64,000 nucleotides of DNA, from assembly GCA_019636095.1 (NCBI GenBank), contig JAHBYF010000009.1:86106-150105 (forward strand), in the 5' to 3' direction. The first letter of the stretch is position 1. The number at the start of each line of letters is the position of its first letter. The notes under the pieces were generated by a model that had not been told where the DNA came from, searched no databases, and saw only the letters and a program-made list of their open reading frames with translations. Source of the DNA: Hyphomonadaceae bacterium (lineage in GTDB: Bacteria; Pseudomonadota; Alphaproteobacteria; Caulobacterales; Aquidulcibacteraceae). Shown here one piece after another: positions 21,113-30,671 of the stretch. The translations under genes and the position numbers were made by a program.

Positions 21113-21742
21113 ATGCCCCCATTGTCGCCGCCCGCCTGGCTGCCGCTCGCAACTCTCCTCCTGATCATCGCCGTATCGGCGTTGCGGGTGATGGGCGTCG
21201 AGCGGGATCACAAGGTCAAGGCGTTCAGTTTCGGCCGTCATGCAGAGCTCCAGAGTGTTGCGAAGCGCAACTGGAAGATCGCCGTAGCGCTGGCGCTGAT
21301 CTTCGCCGCGTCGGCATGGCTGGCGCCCGGTTGGGAGGCACTGCTTGGGCGGCCGGACTGGGCAGGTCTCGCGCCGCTGCGGTGGACGTCGGCGGTGATG
21401 TTTATGGGCTCCGCGCTGCTTATCGCAGCCGCCCAAATTCAGATGGGCGCATCCTGGCGCATCGGCGTGCCGGAAGATGGCCCTGGGCCGTTGGTGGCGC
21501 ACGGACTGTTTCGCTGGTCCCGCAATCCGATATTTGTCGGCATGATCGGCGCGGTGCTCGCGCTATTCCTGTGCTCGCCGCACATCGGAACCGCCGCAGT
21601 GCTTGCCGCAACATGGACTTTGGCGCTTGTTCAGGTCCGCATTGAGGAAGAAGCCCTGCGCGAGAAACACGGTGAAGCTTATGAACGTTATGCTGCGCAG
21701 GTAGGTCGCTGGTTCGGTCGACGCAGCGCGATCAGGTCATGA
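21113..21742 (+). CDS. ICMT/PEMT-family membrane methyltransferase (copy A)
   Basis: 209 aa integral membrane protein with about four to five helices. The C-terminal half carries the isoprenylcysteine-carboxyl-methyltransferase-like signature: GASWRIGVPEDGPGPLVAHG, FRWSRNPIFVGM, then RIEEEALREKHGEAYERYA. Bacterial members methylate lipids or unknown small molecules, and are recurrent in metal-resistance operons without a defined role. It is first in the MerR-controlled operon. A close paralogue is at 39887-40477, also beside its own MerR. Confidence 0.88.
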   Translation: MPPLSPPAWLPLATLLLIIAVSALRVMGVERDHKVKAFSFGRHAELQSVAKRNWKIAVALALIFAASAWLAPGWEALLGRPDWAGLAPLRWTSAVMFMGSALLIAAAQIQMGASWRIGVPEDGPGPLVAHGLFRWSRNPIFVGMIGAVLALFLCSPHIGTAAVLAATWTLALVQVRIEEEALREKHGEAYERYAAQVGRWFGRRSAIRS

Positions 21743-21752
21743 GCGACTTCGC

Positions 21753-22217
21753 ATGACAATCGTTGACATCTCGACTCGCCTTGACGCGAACCACGACGAA
21801 GTTTGGGATCACGTAACGCGATCAGCTTTACTGCACTACGTGGCGAAGGGGCTGATTTCGTTCAAACCCGAAGACCCCGCCGGCTTTCCCGAGCGCTGGC
21901 GCGCGGGCAGCTACAAGACCTGGATGTCGTGGCTAGGCGTTCTTCCTATCGGGTGGCAAGTTATCAGGATCGAGTATCCTCCCACACACGGTGCAAAGCG
22001 GGTGCTGCGCGACAACGGCTTTGGCCCGCTGATAAAGAAATGGGATCACCTCATCGAAGTGTCGCCGGACGCTGGCGGAACACTTTATGTCGATCGCGTC
22101 GCAATCGACGCAGGTTTGCTCGCCCCGTTGGTGGCGCTCTTTGCGCATCACTTTTACAAGCATCGCCAACGGCGATGGCGCACCCTGGTGGCGCTGGGCT
22201 TCGACTATGCATCCTAG
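21753..22217 (+). CDS. SRPBCC-like small protein
   Basis: 154 aa. N-terminal VDISTRLDANHDEVWDHV and later WDHLIEVSPDAGGTLYVDRV suggest the START/SRPBCC hydrophobic-pocket fold. It is soluble, with no signal peptide. It follows the ICMT gene by 10 nt and overlaps the methyltransferase gene by 11 nt. Its role in metal resistance is unknown; binding of a lipid or small ligand is the family expectation. Confidence 0.65.
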   Translation: MTIVDISTRLDANHDEVWDHVTRSALLHYVAKGLISFKPEDPAGFPERWRAGSYKTWMSWLGVLPIGWQVIRIEYPPTHGAKRVLRDNGFGPLIKKWDHLIEVSPDAGGTLYVDRVAIDAGLLAPLVALFAHHFYKHRQRRWRTLVALGFDYAS

Positions 22218-22890
22218 ATCCGCTCGGTCATCCTCGGAAAATGGTTTCACGCCGGCGCTTGGCCACGCGGCGCTGACGCCGCTCTACGACGCCGCCATCG
22301 CGCTTATGACGCGTGAAGGGCGCTGGCGGCGCGCGCTTCTGCAGCAGGTCGCGCCCCGGGATGGCGACACCATTCTCGACGTCGGCTGCGGCACGGGTAC
22401 GTTCGCGCTGATGTTGAAGTGCGCCGCGCCCAATGCGCGCATCATCGGTCTTGATCCCGATCCCGTCGTGCTCGCACGCGCCGCAGCAAAGGCGAGCCGC
22501 GCCGGCCTCGATGTGGAATTTGTGCAAGGCTTCGCGCGCGACGCGGCGCGCGCTGCAGGAAGCCGCGTCAACAAGATCGTCTCAAGTCTCGTCTTCCACC
22601 AAACGCCAATGAACGAAAAGCGCGCTGGCCTTGAAGCCGTCCATGCAGCACTGGCGCATTCTGGGCAATTGCACATCGCCGATTACGGTTTGCAGCGCAC
22701 GCCGTTGATGCGCGCGCTGTTCAAGCAGATTCAACGCTTGGACGGTTTCGAGAATACGACGCCGAATGCGCGCGGCGTCTTGCCAGCGCTCATGGGCGAA
22801 GCGGGCTTCACCGCTGTCGAGGAGCGGGCCGTCATTCCAACGCCAACGGGATCGCTTTCGCTCTATTTCGCGCGGCGGGGGGACATCTGA
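22207..22890 (+). CDS. Class I SAM-dependent methyltransferase (metal-island paralogue 2)
   Basis: 227 aa. SAM motif ILDVGCGTGTFALML near 65, GLDPDPVVLARA near 90, then SSLVFHQTPMNEKRAGLEA and HIADYGLQRTPLMRA. It is highly similar across its length to 38750-39409 and more distantly to 24-683. Start 22207 gives an ATG that overlaps the upstream stop by 11 nt, the same overlap length seen for the paralogue at 39409. The substrate is unknown. Location between an ICMT-like gene and a CDF gene is conserved in both islands. Confidence 0.87.
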   Translation: MHPRSARSSSENGFTPALGHAALTPLYDAAIALMTREGRWRRALLQQVAPRDGDTILDVGCGTGTFALMLKCAAPNARIIGLDPDPVVLARAAAKASRAGLDVEFVQGFARDAARAAGSRVNKIVSSLVFHQTPMNEKRAGLEAVHAALAHSGQLHIADYGLQRTPLMRALFKQIQRLDGFENTTPNARGVLPALMGEAGFTAVEERAVIPTPTGSLSLYFARRGDI

Positions 22891-23510
22891 TGTCCGAAGC
22901 GTGTTGCGGCAAAGTGAACTCTGCGCACATCGACGCCGAGACGCGGCGCACCCTCTGGATCGTACTGATCGCCAACGCGTCGATGTTTGTGGTGGAAACG
23001 ATTGGCGGGCACGCGGTCGGATCGCTTGCGCTGCAAGCCGACGCGCTCGATTTCGCCGCCGATGCGGCGACCTATGGTGTGACGCTTTGGGCGATTGGGC
23101 GCGCGGCGCATGTGCGCACGAGGGCAGCACTTATTAAGAGCGCGGCGATGCTCGCCATGGGCGCCTTCATCTTCGCCATGGCGGTTGTGAGACTTCTCTC
23201 GCCCGCGCCGCCGGAGGCCGCGCCCATGGGACTTATCGGCGCCCTCGCCTTAGCGGTGAATCTTGGCGCCGTTATAATGTTACTTCGTTTCCGGAAGAGC
23301 GACGCCAATCTCCGTTCGGTGTGGCTTTGCTCGCGCAACGATGCGTTCGGCAACATTTTAGTCATACTCGCAGCAGGTGCGACGGCTGCGACACGATCAC
23401 CATGGCCTGACTTTTCTGTTGGCGTGATTATGTGTTTACTGTTCGTCAGTGGGTCATGGGCCGTATATAGGCAGGCTCGCCGCGAATCTGCTGCGGCTAT
23501 TCAGAGGTGA
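22890..23510 (+). CDS. CDF-like cation transporter (copy A)
   Basis: 206 aa. Six membrane helices with CDF features: SMFVVETIGGHAVGSLALQADALDFAADA in segments, where ADALDFAAD holds the expected helix-2 acidic site, and a matching RNDAFGN in helix 5. There is no C-terminal cytosolic domain. N-terminal CCGK may bind metal. It should export Zn, Cd, Co or related ions to the periplasm for the RND pump to take up. It overlaps its neighbours on both sides (1 and 4 nt). The counterpart in the second island is 37461-38060. Confidence 0.82.
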   Translation: MSEACCGKVNSAHIDAETRRTLWIVLIANASMFVVETIGGHAVGSLALQADALDFAADAATYGVTLWAIGRAAHVRTRAALIKSAAMLAMGAFIFAMAVVRLLSPAPPEAAPMGLIGALALAVNLGAVIMLLRFRKSDANLRSVWLCSRNDAFGNILVILAAGATAATRSPWPDFSVGVIMCLLFVSGSWAVYRQARRESAAAIQR

Positions 23511-23899
23511 AGCGCGTGCGGGCTTCGAGCGACATGAACTGGAGGCGCTGGGTGGCGATGCTTTGCATCGCCCTCCTCGGCTTCATCATGCTCGAAGAAG
23601 CCTCACCCGCTCACGCCGCCGCCGACAACGCCCAAGCTGGCATCACTTTTCTATTGGCCGACGCTGAAGGCGCGGCTGTCGAATCCGCGGGCGGCGGCGA
23701 ACAGACGCCCGCAAGCCCTGCGCAACCGCAGCATCATTGCTGCGCCGCCCATTGCAACGGCATGACCCCAGCGCTCGCGAGCAGCGTCGTCACCGCGCAA
23801 GTCATGTTGCGTGTCGCCGCTCCGCGCAGCACGCACGGCGCGCCCACAGGCGCGCCAAACGGGCTCGAGCGGCCACCAAAAGCCACAGCGATCGTCTAA
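23507..23899 (+). CDS. CzcI-like small exported protein
   Basis: About 130 aa from a GTG that overlaps the previous stop (GTGA); an ATG at 23534 is an alternative. A hydrophobic signal (WVAMLCIALLGFIMLEEASPAHA) is followed by HHCCAAHCNGM, a compact His/Cys cluster, and the C-terminus GLERPPKA. Position directly before the TolC gene of a czc operon and the terminal ERPP match CzcI-like proteins, regarded as periplasmic modulators of czc expression. Assignment rests on context and pattern. Confidence 0.65.
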   Translation: MKRVRASSDMNWRRWVAMLCIALLGFIMLEEASPAHAAADNAQAGITFLLADAEGAAVESAGGGEQTPASPAQPQHHCCAAHCNGMTPALASSVVTAQVMLRVAAPRSTHGAPTGAPNGLERPPKATAIV

Positions 23900-23955
23900 A
23901 AACGCGCTGCGGAATGATCTGCGGCGCGTGACCCTTCACGCATCGCGGACTTTTC

Positions 23956-25266
23956 ATGCTCGATTCACACCGTTCAAGACGGCGTTCGGCGCGCATTCTG
24001 CGCTACGTCGCCACTGCCTCCCTCAGCGCGATCGCCGCGCCTTTGATTGCCACGCCGGCGCTCGCCCAGGAGCGCACGCCGCTAACGATGCAGAGCGCGA
24101 TCGAACGCGCGCTTCAATCCGATCCGGGCGTAAGCGCTGCGGGCGCTGGCGTCGACGCGGCGCAAGGCGGTCTCCGGCAAGCGCGCGTGCGGCCGAACCC
24201 CACGCTCGACGCGGAAGTTGAAAATTTCAACGGCCGCGGCGACCTCCGGGGTTTTAGCGGCGCTGAAACAACCTTTTCGCTTTCGCAAGAGGTCGAGTTA
24301 GGTGGCCGCCGCGGCGCACGCATCCGCCTTGCTGACCGGGAATTGCACGGCGCCGAACTGGACCGGATTCTACGCGGGCTAGATCTCGCGCGCGATGTTC
24401 AGACCGCTTATTATGATGCTCTCGCCGCCCAAGAGCTCGTCACCATCGCTGAGGAGCGATTGGCCACTGCGCAGGCGCTAAGCGTTTCGGTTGCGCGCCG
24501 GGTCGCCGCCGCCCGCGACCCGTTGATGGCGGGCGCCCGGGCCGAAGCGGGTCTCTCGGAAGCACGCATCGCGCTCACCCGCGCACAAGCGGAAGCCGCC
24601 ACCGCGCGCGCCAGACTGGCGTCTTACTTTGGCGGCGACGATGGCTTCAGCCTGATCGCTGCCGATTTCGCCCTGCCGCAGGCGCGTGATCACGAACACG
24701 ACGCGTTGGGCGATGCGAGCCCCGATATCGCGCGGCTGGCGGCGGAGCGCGACCGGTCAGGGGCGGCGCTCAGCGTTGAGCGGTCGCTCTCCTGGCAGAA
24801 TCCCACACTCAGTCTTGGCTATAGAAGGTTCGAGGATCGCGACGGCGAAGGCGCGCTGGTCGCCGGCGTGTCGATCCCGCTTGGCGTGTTCGACCGCAAT
24901 CAAGGCTCGGTCGCGCGCGCCCGCGCCGAGCAGCGGCGCGCGGAACTGGAGCTGGAAGCGGGACGGCGCACGCTTTCGCGGGAATATGCAGCGCTTGAAC
25001 GCGCAATCGCGACCGATGCGGCCGCGGTGCAATCGACCGAACAGGATGTCATCCCGCAAGCCGAACGCGCGCTCTCTCTGGCGCAAGACGGCTACAATCG
25101 CGGCGCCTTCTCCTATCTCGACGTCCTCGACGCTCAGCGCGCGCTCTCTGACGCGCGCCAAGCGCGCGTCGAAGCCTTGCGTTCTTTCCACAACAACGAG
25201 GCAGCACTTGACCGCCTCACGGCGCGCTTCGGGGAAGCGCTGCCCTTCGAGGAGCAACACCAATGA
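23956..25266 (+). CDS. czcC: CzcC-type outer-membrane factor
   Basis: 436 aa. A signal peptide ends in ATPALAQ. The two TolC-like halves follow, with typical phrases LDAEVENFNGRGD, LSQEVELGGRRGARI, QTAYYDALAAQELV and YNRGAFSYLDVLDAQRAL. It forms the outer-membrane channel for the CzcBA pump. Its stop overlaps the czcB start by 4 nt. Confidence 0.92.
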   Translation: MLDSHRSRRRSARILRYVATASLSAIAAPLIATPALAQERTPLTMQSAIERALQSDPGVSAAGAGVDAAQGGLRQARVRPNPTLDAEVENFNGRGDLRGFSGAETTFSLSQEVELGGRRGARIRLADRELHGAELDRILRGLDLARDVQTAYYDALAAQELVTIAEERLATAQALSVSVARRVAAARDPLMAGARAEAGLSEARIALTRAQAEAATARARLASYFGGDDGFSLIAADFALPQARDHEHDALGDASPDIARLAAERDRSGAALSVERSLSWQNPTLSLGYRRFEDRDGEGALVAGVSIPLGVFDRNQGSVARARAEQRRAELELEAGRRTLSREYAALERAIATDAAAVQSTEQDVIPQAERALSLAQDGYNRGAFSYLDVLDAQRALSDARQARVEALRSFHNNEAALDRLTARFGEALPFEEQHQ

Positions 25267-26270
25267 ACACCTTCAGAATGAAGTCTGCCGCGCTCGCCCC
25301 TATCGCGCTCGTTCTAGCGCTTGGTCTCGCCGGTTGTGGCGCGGGCGAGGCGGAATCCGAACAGCCCGCCGCCGAGGCTGGCCACGAGGAAGGTGAAGAA
25401 GCCCATGAAGAAGGCGAAGAAGGTCACGCCCAAGGCGAGGAAGGCAGCGGCGAACGCGTCACTATTCCAGTCGAGGCGGCAGAGACCTCCGGCATTGTCG
25501 TCGCGACCGCAGGTCCTGGCGCCATCGAAGAAACACTCAATCTCACCGGACGCATCATGCTCCAGCCTTCGGCGCGCGCTGAAGTGCATGCGCCTTATCC
25601 GGGGCCGGTGCGCGCGGTGCTGCGCAATGTCGGCGACAGCGTCCGGCGCGGGGAAACTTTGGCGCGGGTTGAAAGCGCCGAAAGCCTTCAGACTTACGGC
25701 GTCGCCACGCCGATCGCGGGCGTGGTGCTCGACCGGCAAACCAATATTGGCGACGTGACCAGCGATCAGCCGCTCTTCGTGGTCGGCGATCTTTCGCGCT
25801 TGCAGGCCGAACTCAACGTCGCCACCCGTGACATCGGGCGTATCAGCGCTGGGCAACGCGTCTTCATCACCGGTCTCGATGGAGCCACACGCGTCGAAGC
25901 TCAGATTGCGAGCGTGCTGCCAACCGCGGACGCACACAGCCAAACGCTGATCGCGCGCGCGCCGCTGACGGCCGCGCAAGGCTCGTCGCTGCGTCCCGGC
26001 ATGGCCGTGCGCGGCGCGGTGGTGACGGCCGCACAACAAGCGGCCGTCGCGGTGCCGCGTGACGCGGTGCAGACGGTCGAAGGCAGGAGCGTCATTTTCG
26101 TGCGCGTGTCCGCAGACACGTACGAAGCGCGGCCGGTCACGCTTGGACGAACCGGCGCGACGCAAGTTGAGATTCTCTCGGGCCTCGCCGCCGGCGAAGC
26201 CTACGTCTCCGAAAACGCCTTCTTGGTGAAGGCCGAGATCGGCAAGGGCTCCGCCTCGCACGACCACTGA
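25263..26270 (+). CDS. czcB: CzcB-type periplasmic adaptor with Glu/His-rich leader
   Basis: 335 aa. The lipobox (LAGCGAGE) indicates an inner-membrane lipoprotein. Residues about 35-62 are almost all Glu, His and Gly (EEGEEAHEEGEEGHAQGEEG), a plausible divalent-metal sponge typical of CzcB proteins. HlyD barrel and lipoyl segments follow (HAPYPGPVRAVLRNVGDSVR, VATPIAGVVLDRQTNIGDV). It connects CzcA to CzcC. Confidence 0.93.
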   Translation: MNTFRMKSAALAPIALVLALGLAGCGAGEAESEQPAAEAGHEEGEEAHEEGEEGHAQGEEGSGERVTIPVEAAETSGIVVATAGPGAIEETLNLTGRIMLQPSARAEVHAPYPGPVRAVLRNVGDSVRRGETLARVESAESLQTYGVATPIAGVVLDRQTNIGDVTSDQPLFVVGDLSRLQAELNVATRDIGRISAGQRVFITGLDGATRVEAQIASVLPTADAHSQTLIARAPLTAAQGSSLRPGMAVRGAVVTAAQQAAVAVPRDAVQTVEGRSVIFVRVSADTYEARPVTLGRTGATQVEILSGLAAGEAYVSENAFLVKAEIGKGSASHDH

Positions 26271-26307
26271 GACCGCCCCTCTTCAATCCCGACCGGATCC
26301 TGCACAC

Positions 26308-29300
26308 ATGATCAGCCGCCTTATCGAACTCGCCGTCAGAGCCCGCTGGGCCGTCATGGCGATCGTCCTCATCGTCGCCGGCATCGGCGTCTACAACATC
26401 ATGCGTCTGCCGATCGACGCGGTCCCCGACATCACCAACCGGCAGGTGCAGATCAATACGGTCGCGCCGTCGTTCGGTCCCCTCGATGTCGAGCGGCTGG
26501 TCACCTATCCGGTCGAAACCGCGATGTCCGGCATCGTGGGATTGCAGAACACGCGCTCGATCTCGCGCAACGGCTTCAGTCAGGTCACCGTCGTTTTCAA
26601 CGACAATGTCGATATCTATTTTGCCCGCCAGCAAGTGGCTGAGCGGCTGACGCAGGCGCGCGAGAGCTTGCCCGAAGGCGTCGAGCCGCAGATGGGGCCG
26701 ATCTCAACCGGCCTTGGCGAAGTCCTGATGTGGACGGTGCATTATGCCGATCCCAACGCTGAAGGCGCGCGCGTTGAAGCGGGCCAGCCCGGCTGGCAGC
26801 CCGATGGCGCCTATCTCACGGTCGAGGGCGAGCGCCTCACCGATCCGGTGGCGCAGGCGGGATATCTGCGCACGATCCAGGATTGGATGATCCGGCCGCA
26901 AATGCGTTCGGTGCCAAGCGTCGCGGGCATCGATTCGATCGGCGGCTACGAAAAGCAATACGTCGTCGAACCGGATGCTGGCGCGCTCTCCGCCTACGGC
27001 ATCTCCTTTTCCGAACTGGCCGAAGCGCTCGATCGCGCCAATCTTTCCGTCGGCGCAAACTTCATCCAGCAAGGCGGCGAGTCGTTCCTGGTGCGCGCCG
27101 ATGCGCGCATCCGCACGCTTGAAGAAATTTCCGAGGCCGTCGTCGCCACCCGCGACGGCGTGCCGATCACTGTGCGCGACGTCGCCAATGTGAGCGTCGG
27201 CGGCGATCTGCGCACGGGCGCGGCCACCTCCGGCGGACGCGAGGTCGTCGTCGGCACCGTGCTCATGATCACCGGCGGCAACAGCCGCACCGTCGCCGCG
27301 GCCGCCGCCGAGCGGCTTGAGCAGATCACGCAGACTTTGCCGCCCGGCATCGTCGCGGAAGTCGTTTATGACCGCTCCAAGCTTGTGAACGCCACCATCG
27401 CCACGGTCGAGCGCAATTTGGCCGAAGGCGCGTTGCTTGTCGCGGTGGTGCTATTTCTGCTGCTCGGCAACGTGCGCGCCGCGGTCATCGCCACCCTCAT
27501 CATCCCGCTCTCGATGCTGATGACATCGATCGGCATGAACTTCTTCGGCGTGTCCGGCAATCTCATGAGCCTCGGCGCGCTCGATTTCGGTCTCATCGTC
27601 GATGGGTCCGTCATCATCATCGAGAATTGTCTGAGGCGCTTGTCCGAGAGACAACATCACGAAGGCCGCCTCCTCACGCTGCAAGAGCGCCTTCACGAAA
27701 CGATGGAAGCGAGCCGCGAGATGATCAAACCGACCATCTTCGGTCAGATGATCATCTTCCTCGTCTTCGCGCCCTTGCTCACTTTCTCGGGCGTCGAAGG
27801 CAAGATGTTCTCGCCGATGGCGATCACGTTGATGCTGGCCTTGGCCGCGGCTTTCATCCTGTCGCTGACCTTTGTGCCGGCGATGGTCGCCCTCCTCATT
27901 CGCGGCAAAGTCGCCGAAAAGGAAGTCAAGGCGATCGAGATCGCGCGCAACCGCTATGAGCCGGGCCTCGATTATTCGCTCCGGAAGCCCAAGACGGTGA
28001 TCGCCGCGGGCGTGGCGATCTTCGCTCTCGCGGGCGCGCTCTTCTTCACACTCGGACGCGAGTTCATTCCCCAGCTCGACGAACAGGACATCGCCATTCA
28101 AGCGGTGCGCATCCCGTCAACTTCGCTGCAGCAATCGACCGCCATGCAGGCGCGCGTGGAACAGATCATCTCCGAGTTTCCGGAAGTCGCTTTCGTGTTC
28201 TCGAAAACAGGCACCGCGGAAGTGGCGTCAGACCCCATGCCGGTCAACATCTCGGATTCGTTCGTGATCCTGAAGCCGCGCTCGGAATGGCCGAACCCGA
28301 ACGAGCCGAAGGCTGAACTGATCGCGCGCATGGAGGCCCGTCTCTCGCAGCTCATCGGCAATTCCTACGAGTTCACCCAGCCGATCCAAATGCGGTTCAA
28401 CGAACTCATCGCGGGCGTCCGCGGCGATGTCGCGATTAAGATCTATGGTGAAGATCTGACCGAGATGAGTACGGCTGCTGGGCGCATTGCGACGGTTCTG
28501 CAATCGATTGATGGCGCGGCCGACGTCAAAGTCGAACAAACCGGCGGCTTCCCGACGCTCGATGTTCGTTTCGACCGTGACGCCATCGCCCGCTATGGGC
28601 TCTCATTGCAGGACGTCACCGACACCGTGGCGACGGCGATGGGCGGACGCGAAGCGGGGCTCGTCTTTGAAGGCGATCGCCGCTTCGACGTGGTGGTTCG
28701 CCTGCCGGAAGCAGTGCGCGACGATCTCGACGCCGTCGGGGCATTGCCTGTGATGCTGCCGGAAACCGAGAACGGACCTCGCGCCTCCATTCCATTGCGC
28801 GAAGTCGCGACCTTCACATTTTCGGAGGGCCTCAATCAGGTCAGCCGCGAAAACGGCAGCCGCCGCGTCGTCGTGCAAGCAAACGTGCGCGGGCGCGATC
28901 TCGGCTCCTTCGTCACCGAAGCGCAGCGGCGGGTCAGCGAGGTGTCGCTGCCGACCGGAGCATATCTGGTCTGGGGCGGCCAGTTTGAGAACTTGCAATC
29001 GGCGTCGCAGCGCATGTCACTGATCGTGCCCGCGTGCTTTGTCTTGATCTTCGGCATCCTCTACATGGCGCTTGGAACCTTCCGCGCGGCCGGCGCTGTG
29101 TTCACTGCCGTGCCGCTCGCGCTCGCGGGAGGCGTGTTCACGCTTGTTCTGACCGGCATGCCGTTCTCGATCTCGGCCGCGGTTGGCTTCATCTGTCTTG
29201 CCGGTGTCGCGGTGCTGAATGGCCTCGTCGTCATGACGAGCATCAACAGCCGCCTCGACCTCGGCATGCCTGTCGACGAGGCCATCCGCGAAGGCATGGT

Positions 29301-29562
29301 CGAGAAGTTCCGCGCGGTGTTGATGACCGGCATTGTGCCGGCCATCGGCTTTGTGCCGATGGCGATCGCGCACGGCACCGGCGCTGAAGTGCAAAAGCCT
29401 CTGGCCACCGTCGTCATCGGCGGCCTCATCACCGCAACGCTGCTCACGCTCTTTGTGCTGCCCGCGATCTGCCGGCTGATGCTAAAGAGCGGCCATCGCG
29501 CGCGCGATGGCGAAATGCCCACGGCCTATTCGGGCGCCCCTGCCCCAGCACAGGCCGAGTGA
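26308..29562 (+). CDS. czcA: CzcA-type heavy-metal RND efflux permease (divalent)
   Basis: 1084 aa. The TM4 motif LDFGLIVDGSVIIIENCLRR matches the divalent-cation CzcA/CnrA class (Asp, Asp, Glu proton relay), in contrast to the CusA protein at 13241. N-terminal RLPIDAVPDITNRQVQINT and the other RND blocks are in order, and the length is normal. It should export Co, Zn, Cd or Ni. It starts 37 nt after czcB with its own ATG at 26308. Similarity to CusA is family-level only. Confidence 0.95.
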   Translation: MISRLIELAVRARWAVMAIVLIVAGIGVYNIMRLPIDAVPDITNRQVQINTVAPSFGPLDVERLVTYPVETAMSGIVGLQNTRSISRNGFSQVTVVFNDNVDIYFARQQVAERLTQARESLPEGVEPQMGPISTGLGEVLMWTVHYADPNAEGARVEAGQPGWQPDGAYLTVEGERLTDPVAQAGYLRTIQDWMIRPQMRSVPSVAGIDSIGGYEKQYVVEPDAGALSAYGISFSELAEALDRANLSVGANFIQQGGESFLVRADARIRTLEEISEAVVATRDGVPITVRDVANVSVGGDLRTGAATSGGREVVVGTVLMITGGNSRTVAAAAAERLEQITQTLPPGIVAEVVYDRSKLVNATIATVERNLAEGALLVAVVLFLLLGNVRAAVIATLIIPLSMLMTSIGMNFFGVSGNLMSLGALDFGLIVDGSVIIIENCLRRLSERQHHEGRLLTLQERLHETMEASREMIKPTIFGQMIIFLVFAPLLTFSGVEGKMFSPMAITLMLALAAAFILSLTFVPAMVALLIRGKVAEKEVKAIEIARNRYEPGLDYSLRKPKTVIAAGVAIFALAGALFFTLGREFIPQLDEQDIAIQAVRIPSTSLQQSTAMQARVEQIISEFPEVAFVFSKTGTAEVASDPMPVNISDSFVILKPRSEWPNPNEPKAELIARMEARLSQLIGNSYEFTQPIQMRFNELIAGVRGDVAIKIYGEDLTEMSTAAGRIATVLQSIDGAADVKVEQTGGFPTLDVRFDRDAIARYGLSLQDVTDTVATAMGGREAGLVFEGDRRFDVVVRLPEAVRDDLDAVGALPVMLPETENGPRASIPLREVATFTFSEGLNQVSRENGSRRVVVQANVRGRDLGSFVTEAQRRVSEVSLPTGAYLVWGGQFENLQSASQRMSLIVPACFVLIFGILYMALGTFRAAGAVFTAVPLALAGGVFTLVLTGMPFSISAAVGFICLAGVAVLNGLVVMTSINSRLDLGMPVDEAIREGMVEKFRAVLMTGIVPAIGFVPMAIAHGTGAEVQKPLATVVIGGLITATLLTLFVLPAICRLMLKSGHRARDGEMPTAYSGAPAPAQAE

Positions 29563-29596
29563 GGGCTTTCGCCCCATCGAAAGGAAGGACTGAGCC

Positions 29597-30127
29597 ATGT
29601 CCATCGACGCGCTGCTTGAACACACGGTAGGGTACGCCGCCGACCAGAAGCGCAATCTCGCTGCGTTGATCGCGGCGCCTGGCCTCACCGAACAGCAGAA
29701 GTGGGGCTGCTTGCTCGCCTGCGCGTACGCAACGCAGTCTCAACCCCTGATCAAGGCGATGGAGATGGAAACCACGATAAGGCTCGCGCCTGTCGCACGG
29801 CTCGCCGCAAAATCCGCCGCCACGGTCATGGCTATGAACACCGTCTACTACACAGCCATAAACTTGCTTTCGAACCACGATTACCGCAGGCAGCCGGCGG
29901 GCCTCGACATGACAGCACTAGGCCAGTCAGATGTCGACAAGATCGACTTCGAACTCTGGGCCTTCGCAGTCTCCGCGATTTACCAATGCGGGCCCTGCCT
30001 CAATGCGCATGAGGCTGAGCTGCACAAGCGCAACGTTCCGATCGACCACATTCAGACCGCACTGCGCATTGCGGCACTCGTTAACGCCCTCGCGCAGATC
30101 CTCAGCATCGAAGAAGCGTTAGCGTGA
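29597..30127 (+). CDS. AhpD-like alkylhydroperoxidase
   Basis: 176 aa, the normal length for AhpD. The redox motif CGPCLNAHE near residue 132 contains the CxxC and downstream His of the AhpD/CMD fold. It would reduce peroxides or recycle a peroxiredoxin, plausible under metal-induced oxidative stress. A good ribosome site (GGAAGGAC) precedes the ATG. It follows czcA by 34 nt and may be in that operon. Confidence 0.85.
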   Translation: MSIDALLEHTVGYAADQKRNLAALIAAPGLTEQQKWGCLLACAYATQSQPLIKAMEMETTIRLAPVARLAAKSAATVMAMNTVYYTAINLLSNHDYRRQPAGLDMTALGQSDVDKIDFELWAFAVSAIYQCGPCLNAHEAELHKRNVPIDHIQTALRIAALVNALAQILSIEEALA

Positions 30128-30248
30128 GCTGCGCCTTAATTAAGAAGGACCGGATTGCCTTTCAGCAATTGTGGTCCGCGCGAGCTGACGATAACGCAAG
30201 TGCGCAATCATTTGGCCGCCGCCGCAAACGTGAGGAGCGCGCAAGGCT

Positions 30249-30671
30249 TTGGAAGGTTTGATTGAAAATCTGACGGTTGGGCATGTTTCGGATGTTAAGG
30301 TCGTCCTCACCACCGTCGTGGCCTTGCTCGGCATCTATCAGGTCGGCCTCATCGTCGTCGCCTATGAGAAGGTTCGGCTACCTTTCTTGACATCGGCGGC
30401 GGCTGGGGCCGCGCACCGCGCGATTGGCGATGCGATAGTCGCTCTTACGTTGTTCATCTCTTTCGTTTGCGTCGGCTATTTTGGGCTTGAGGCAGAGGAA
30501 CTAGGCGCCCATGTTCCACTTGCCCTTGGTCTTTTGATCGCGCTTGGCTTGAAGGTTATTGCCGTGCGCTGGGCCCCGCGAGCGCAGTTCCTGCTTCCGT
30601 CTCTTGGACTTGCGGTGTTGTCGCTCCTTGTGGCGATCTGGCTAAACGCCGCCGCACATTATCTGGCGTGA
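30249..30671 (+). CDS. Four-helix membrane protein (DUF6529-like)
   Basis: 140 aa from a TTG codon. Four hydrophobic segments are visible: VVLTTVVALLGIYQVGLIVV, the AIVALTLFISFVCVGYFG helix, LALGLLIALGLKVIAV and LLPSLGLAVLSLLVAIWL. A conserved-looking YEKVRLPFLTSAAAGAAHR loop lies after helix 1 and His near 54 could bind haem. The layout recalls DUF6529 proteins, but the name is tentative. The stop overlaps the next start by 4 nt. Confidence 0.6.
   Translation: MEGLIENLTVGHVSDVKVVLTTVVALLGIYQVGLIVVAYEKVRLPFLTSAAAGAAHRAIGDAIVALTLFISFVCVGYFGLEAEELGAHVPLALGLLIALGLKVIAVRWAPRAQFLLPSLGLAVLSLLVAIWLNAAAHYLA

Noticed and set aside
25314..26267. 317-codon minus-strand frame over czcB
   Set aside because: Antisense shadow of czcB with no domain and no ribosome site.
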